From Martinezella rhizogenes (GTDB lineage: Bacteria; Pseudomonadota; Alphaproteobacteria; Rhizobiales; Rhizobiaceae), in contig NZ_JAPYZZ010000002.1 in NCBI RefSeq assembly GCF_027460065.1, positions 62,001 to 126,000 on the forward strand: 64,000 nucleotides of DNA, read 5' to 3'. A program made the translations under genes and the position numbers. Every line of letters begins with the position of its first letter. Position 1 is the first letter of the stretch. Of the stretch, positions 62,078-64,000 are shown one piece after another. The notes under the pieces are model-generated. The model was not told where the DNA came from, ran no database searches, and saw nothing but the letters and a program-made list of their open reading frames with translations.

Positions 62078-62611
62078 ATGGCGATAAATACGGAAAAGGA
62101 AAGCGGAAACCTGCTTTTGTGGATTCTGGTCTGGAGCGAACTTGCCGCCTTCGGCGCGCTGACCGGCGCCTTCATCATTGCCTTCGCACTCAATCCCGAT
62201 GCGTTCGCTGCCGCGCGCCAGCATCTGCAGCCACAACTTGCCGGCCTCAACACCCTGATTTTGCTGGCAAGCGGCTGGCAGGCTGCCGTCGCGGCCAGCC
62301 GCCACACTGCGCTGCCGGGCAAAAGGCGGGCGCTTGTCCTTGCCGGCCTGCTGGGTTTCGCTTTCGTCGGAGTGAAGCTCCATGAATATTCCACCGAAAT
62401 CGCCTTCGCGTCTGACCCAGCCTATGGCGCGTTCTTCGAGCTCTATTTCCTGCTCACCGGCTTCCACCTGCTGCATGTCGTCTTCGTGGCCATGCTGCTG
62501 TTTCTCGTCGCAGTCTTCCCAAAAAACGAGAATGTCACGCTGGTGACGACGCTGTGGCATGTCATCGATCTGGTCTGGATCGTCATTTTTCCCATCGTCT
62601 ATCTGGTTTGA
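62078..62611 (+). CDS. norE: Nitric oxide reductase accessory protein NorE (cytochrome oxidase subunit III-like)
   Basis: A 177-residue membrane protein with five spans, related to haem-copper oxidase subunit III. Signatures are LLLWILVWSELAAFGALTGA, LAGLNTLILLASGWQAAVAA, FFELYFLLTGFHLLHVVFVA and LWHVIDLVWIVIFPIVYLV. ATG 62078 (GAGG just upstream) is chosen; the frame opens at 62045. It is needed for full NO-reductase activity in relatives. It is followed after 5 bp by norF. Confidence 0.9.
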   Translation: MAINTEKESGNLLLWILVWSELAAFGALTGAFIIAFALNPDAFAAARQHLQPQLAGLNTLILLASGWQAAVAASRHTALPGKRRALVLAGLLGFAFVGVKLHEYSTEIAFASDPAYGAFFELYFLLTGFHLLHVVFVAMLLFLVAVFPKNENVTLVTTLWHVIDLVWIVIFPIVYLV

Positions 62612-62616
62612 CAATC

Positions 62617-62907
62617 ATGATCCACCGCACCTCCCGCCAGCTCGCAAAAAGTTTTGCAATGCTCGCCATTCTTGTTCTCGCCGGCACGGCCGTCGTCACA
62701 TCGTGGAAGGCGGCGTTTCTGCCGCCGGTTGCCGTCGCCTGCCTGATGCTGCTTTTCGCGCTCATGAAATCCAGACGCGTCATCGACGACTTTCTGGGTT
62801 TTGGCGAAGAGCGAGGCCTGCTGCGCACGGCACTTCTGGCATGGCCCGCAATCTTCGCCGCCGCAGCCCTTTTGCGGGCGTTCCTGCAGGGCATTTTGTC
62901 GCTCTGA
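62617..62907 (+). CDS. norF: Small membrane protein NorF
   Basis: A 96-residue protein with about three membrane segments (SFAMLAILVLAGTAVVTSWK, LPPVAVACLMLLFALMKSRR, ALLAWPAIFAAAALLRAFLQ). It lies directly after norE and before norC, as NorF does. Sequence conservation in this family is low, so the name rests mostly on position, size and hydrophobicity. Confidence 0.75.
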   Translation: MIHRTSRQLAKSFAMLAILVLAGTAVVTSWKAAFLPPVAVACLMLLFALMKSRRVIDDFLGFGEERGLLRTALLAWPAIFAAAALLRAFLQGILSL

Positions 62908-62937
62908 AAAGGCGGACCGCATCACCTCTCCACTTGT

Positions 62938-62951
62938 TTGCCAAATGGCAA
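62938..62951 (+). promoter_or_regulatory. CRP/FNR-class (NnrR-like) box upstream of norC
   Basis: TTGCCAAATGGCAA has perfect five-base arms (TTGCC / GGCAA) around four bases. It lies 135-148 bases upstream of the norC start, in the norF-norC gap. It fits the NnrR/Dnr class of nitric-oxide-responsive sites. Confidence 0.65.
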
Positions 62952-63085
62952 AGAACGCCGGCGGCCAGCGGCTAGAAAGGCTTCAGACCCCACCGCATTC
63001 CGCCAGCCTGCTGGCAAATCCCGGCAAGAGGGTTCGATCAAGCCAGTCCGCATAAGCGGTCTTCCGGATGGAAAGGACCATTGGC

Positions 63086-63538
63086 ATGGCAGAACGCCTG
63101 ACCAAAACAGGAGCGCGAAACGTCTTTTACGGCGGCTCCATCTTCTTCTTCGCCATATTCGTCGGGCTGACCGCCCATAGCCATTATTACATGCGCACCA
63201 CCTCGACGGACGAAAGCACGCTGACGGAAAGCGTCGCGCGCGGCAAACACGTGTGGGAGAAAAATTCCTGCATCAACTGTCACACGCTGCTCGGCGAAGG
63301 CGCCTATTTCGCGCCCGAACTCGGCAATGTCTGGAAGCGCTATGGCGGCGTGGAAGACAAGGAGACGGCGCGCGATTCCATCAAGGCCTGGATGGCCGCC
63401 CAGCCCACCGGCATCGAGGGCCGGCGCCAGATGCCGCAGTTCAATCTCACCGAACAGGAACTCGATGATCTCGTCGACTTCCTCGAATGGACGAGCCGGA
63501 TCAAGACGCAGAACTGGCCGCCGAACGATGCGGGTTGA
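63086..63538 (+). CDS. norC: Nitric oxide reductase subunit C
   Basis: The membrane-anchored cytochrome c subunit of cNOR, passing electrons to NorB. The 150-residue product from ATG 63086 (AAGGA upstream) has one N-terminal span (FYGGSIFFFAIFVGLTAHSH) and a haem site CINCHTLLGEGAYFAPELGN (Cys62, Cys65, His66). The axial Met lies in GRRQMPQFNLTEQELDDLVD. It lies 24 bp upstream of norB. The TTG-type extension to 63068 is unnecessary. Confidence 0.95.
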   Translation: MAERLTKTGARNVFYGGSIFFFAIFVGLTAHSHYYMRTTSTDESTLTESVARGKHVWEKNSCINCHTLLGEGAYFAPELGNVWKRYGGVEDKETARDSIKAWMAAQPTGIEGRRQMPQFNLTEQELDDLVDFLEWTSRIKTQNWPPNDAG

Positions 63539-63562
63539 GGTTGACGGCAAGGAGATGACGAG

Positions 63563-64000
63563 ATGAAATACCAGACGCAAAAAGTCGCCATGCTGTATTT
63601 TTACGGCGCAATCGGGCTGTTCGTGGCGCAGATCCTGTTCGGCGTCATCGCCGCGACGATCTACGTGCTGCCCAACACGCTTTCCGAGCTTCTGCCCTTC
63701 AACATCGTGCGCATGATCCACACCAATGCGCTGGTCGTGTGGCTGTTAATGGGGTTCATGGGCTCGACTTTCTATCTTCTGCCGGAAGAAACGGAAACGG
63801 AGCTTTACAGCCCCAAGCTCGCCATCGCGCAGTTCTGGATCTTCCTGGTGGCCGCCGCCGTTGCCGTGGTCGGTTATATGTTCCGCATCCATGAAGGCCG
63901 CGAATTCCTCGAACAGCCCTTCGCCATCAAGGTCGGCATCGTGCTTGTCGTTTTGATGTTCCTGTTCAACATCACCATGACAGCGCTGAAGGGCCGCAAG
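63563..64000 (+). CDS. norB: Nitric oxide reductase subunit B (partial, cut by right edge)
   Basis: The catalytic haem-copper-type subunit that reduces NO to N2O. The first 146 codons are present. They include the N-terminal span LYFYGAIGLFVAQILFGVIA and the haem-ligand region NIVRMIHTNALVVWLLMGFM. These are followed by GSTFYLLPEETETELYSPKL. AAGGAGATG lies before the ATG at 63563. The rest of the gene and any norQ/norD lie beyond the window. Confidence 0.95.
   Translation, partial: MKYQTQKVAMLYFYGAIGLFVAQILFGVIAATIYVLPNTLSELLPFNIVRMIHTNALVVWLLMGFMGSTFYLLPEETETELYSPKLAIAQFWIFLVAAAVAVVGYMFRIHEGREFLEQPFAIKVGIVLVVLMFLFNITMTALKGRK

Overview
The window is GC-rich, densely coding DNA with no rRNA, tRNA, CRISPR array, transposase or phage gene recognised. 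Gene families and order fit a denitrifying member of the Rhizobiales, most likely an Agrobacterium/Rhizobium replicon: a smo-type polyol transporter beside mtlK, several ABC uptake operons, rhizobial mosaic palindromic repeats, and a nap-nor denitrification region. This assignment is inference from content; no database search was run. No stretch over about 300 bases lacks a gene.

Layout. 1-4.1 kb: housekeeping-type genes (an Ada-like regulator cut by the left edge, a DUF2244 protein, endonuclease III, an EI24/CysZ-like membrane protein, an RpiR-type regulator). 4.1-13.5 kb (minus): polyol operon with SorC-type regulator, binding protein, two permeases, ATPase, mannitol 2-dehydrogenase, HAD phosphatase and FGGY kinase. 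13.7-24.1 kb (minus): LysR regulator, peptide-type ABC transporter, amidase, DJ-1/PfpI protein, ribbon-helix-helix protein, M20 amidohydrolase and a two-domain ATPase. 24.3-31.6 kb (minus): a second peptide ABC transporter with a membrane-type dipeptidase and a phosphoribosyltransferase. 31.8-33.9 kb (plus): a second M20 amidohydrolase and a small DnaB-like RecA-fold ATPase. 33.9-41.5 kb (minus): LacI regulator, PotABCD-type transporter, nucleoside hydrolase and adenine deaminase, which together look like a purine-nucleoside uptake and salvage operon. 41.6-46.9 kb: LysR regulator divergent from glutaryl-CoA dehydrogenase, an Sfp-type phosphopantetheinyl transferase and a PhoX phosphatase.

46.9-64 kb is an anaerobic-respiration island: napEFDABC (periplasmic nitrate reductase), an NMT1-type ABC transporter co-transcribed with nnrS, ubiTUV plus a 125-residue unknown protein, DUF488-ubiD-ubiX, nnrU with a 51-residue membrane protein, norEF, and norC-norB (norB cut by the right edge). 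Four 14-bp TTG-N8-CAA boxes of the CRP/FNR class (FNR, FnrN, NnrR) lie in the promoter regions of the ABC-nnrS operon, ubiT/DUF488, nnrU/norE and norC. They suggest one low-oxygen/NO regulon that links nitrate and NO respiration to oxygen-independent ubiquinone synthesis.

The points most worth a second look are the unassigned ABC transporter tied to nnrS, the unknown ORF at the end of ubiTUV, the compact DnaB-like ATPase, the nucleoside operon built around a polyamine-type transporter, and repeated half-sites around the smo promoter.
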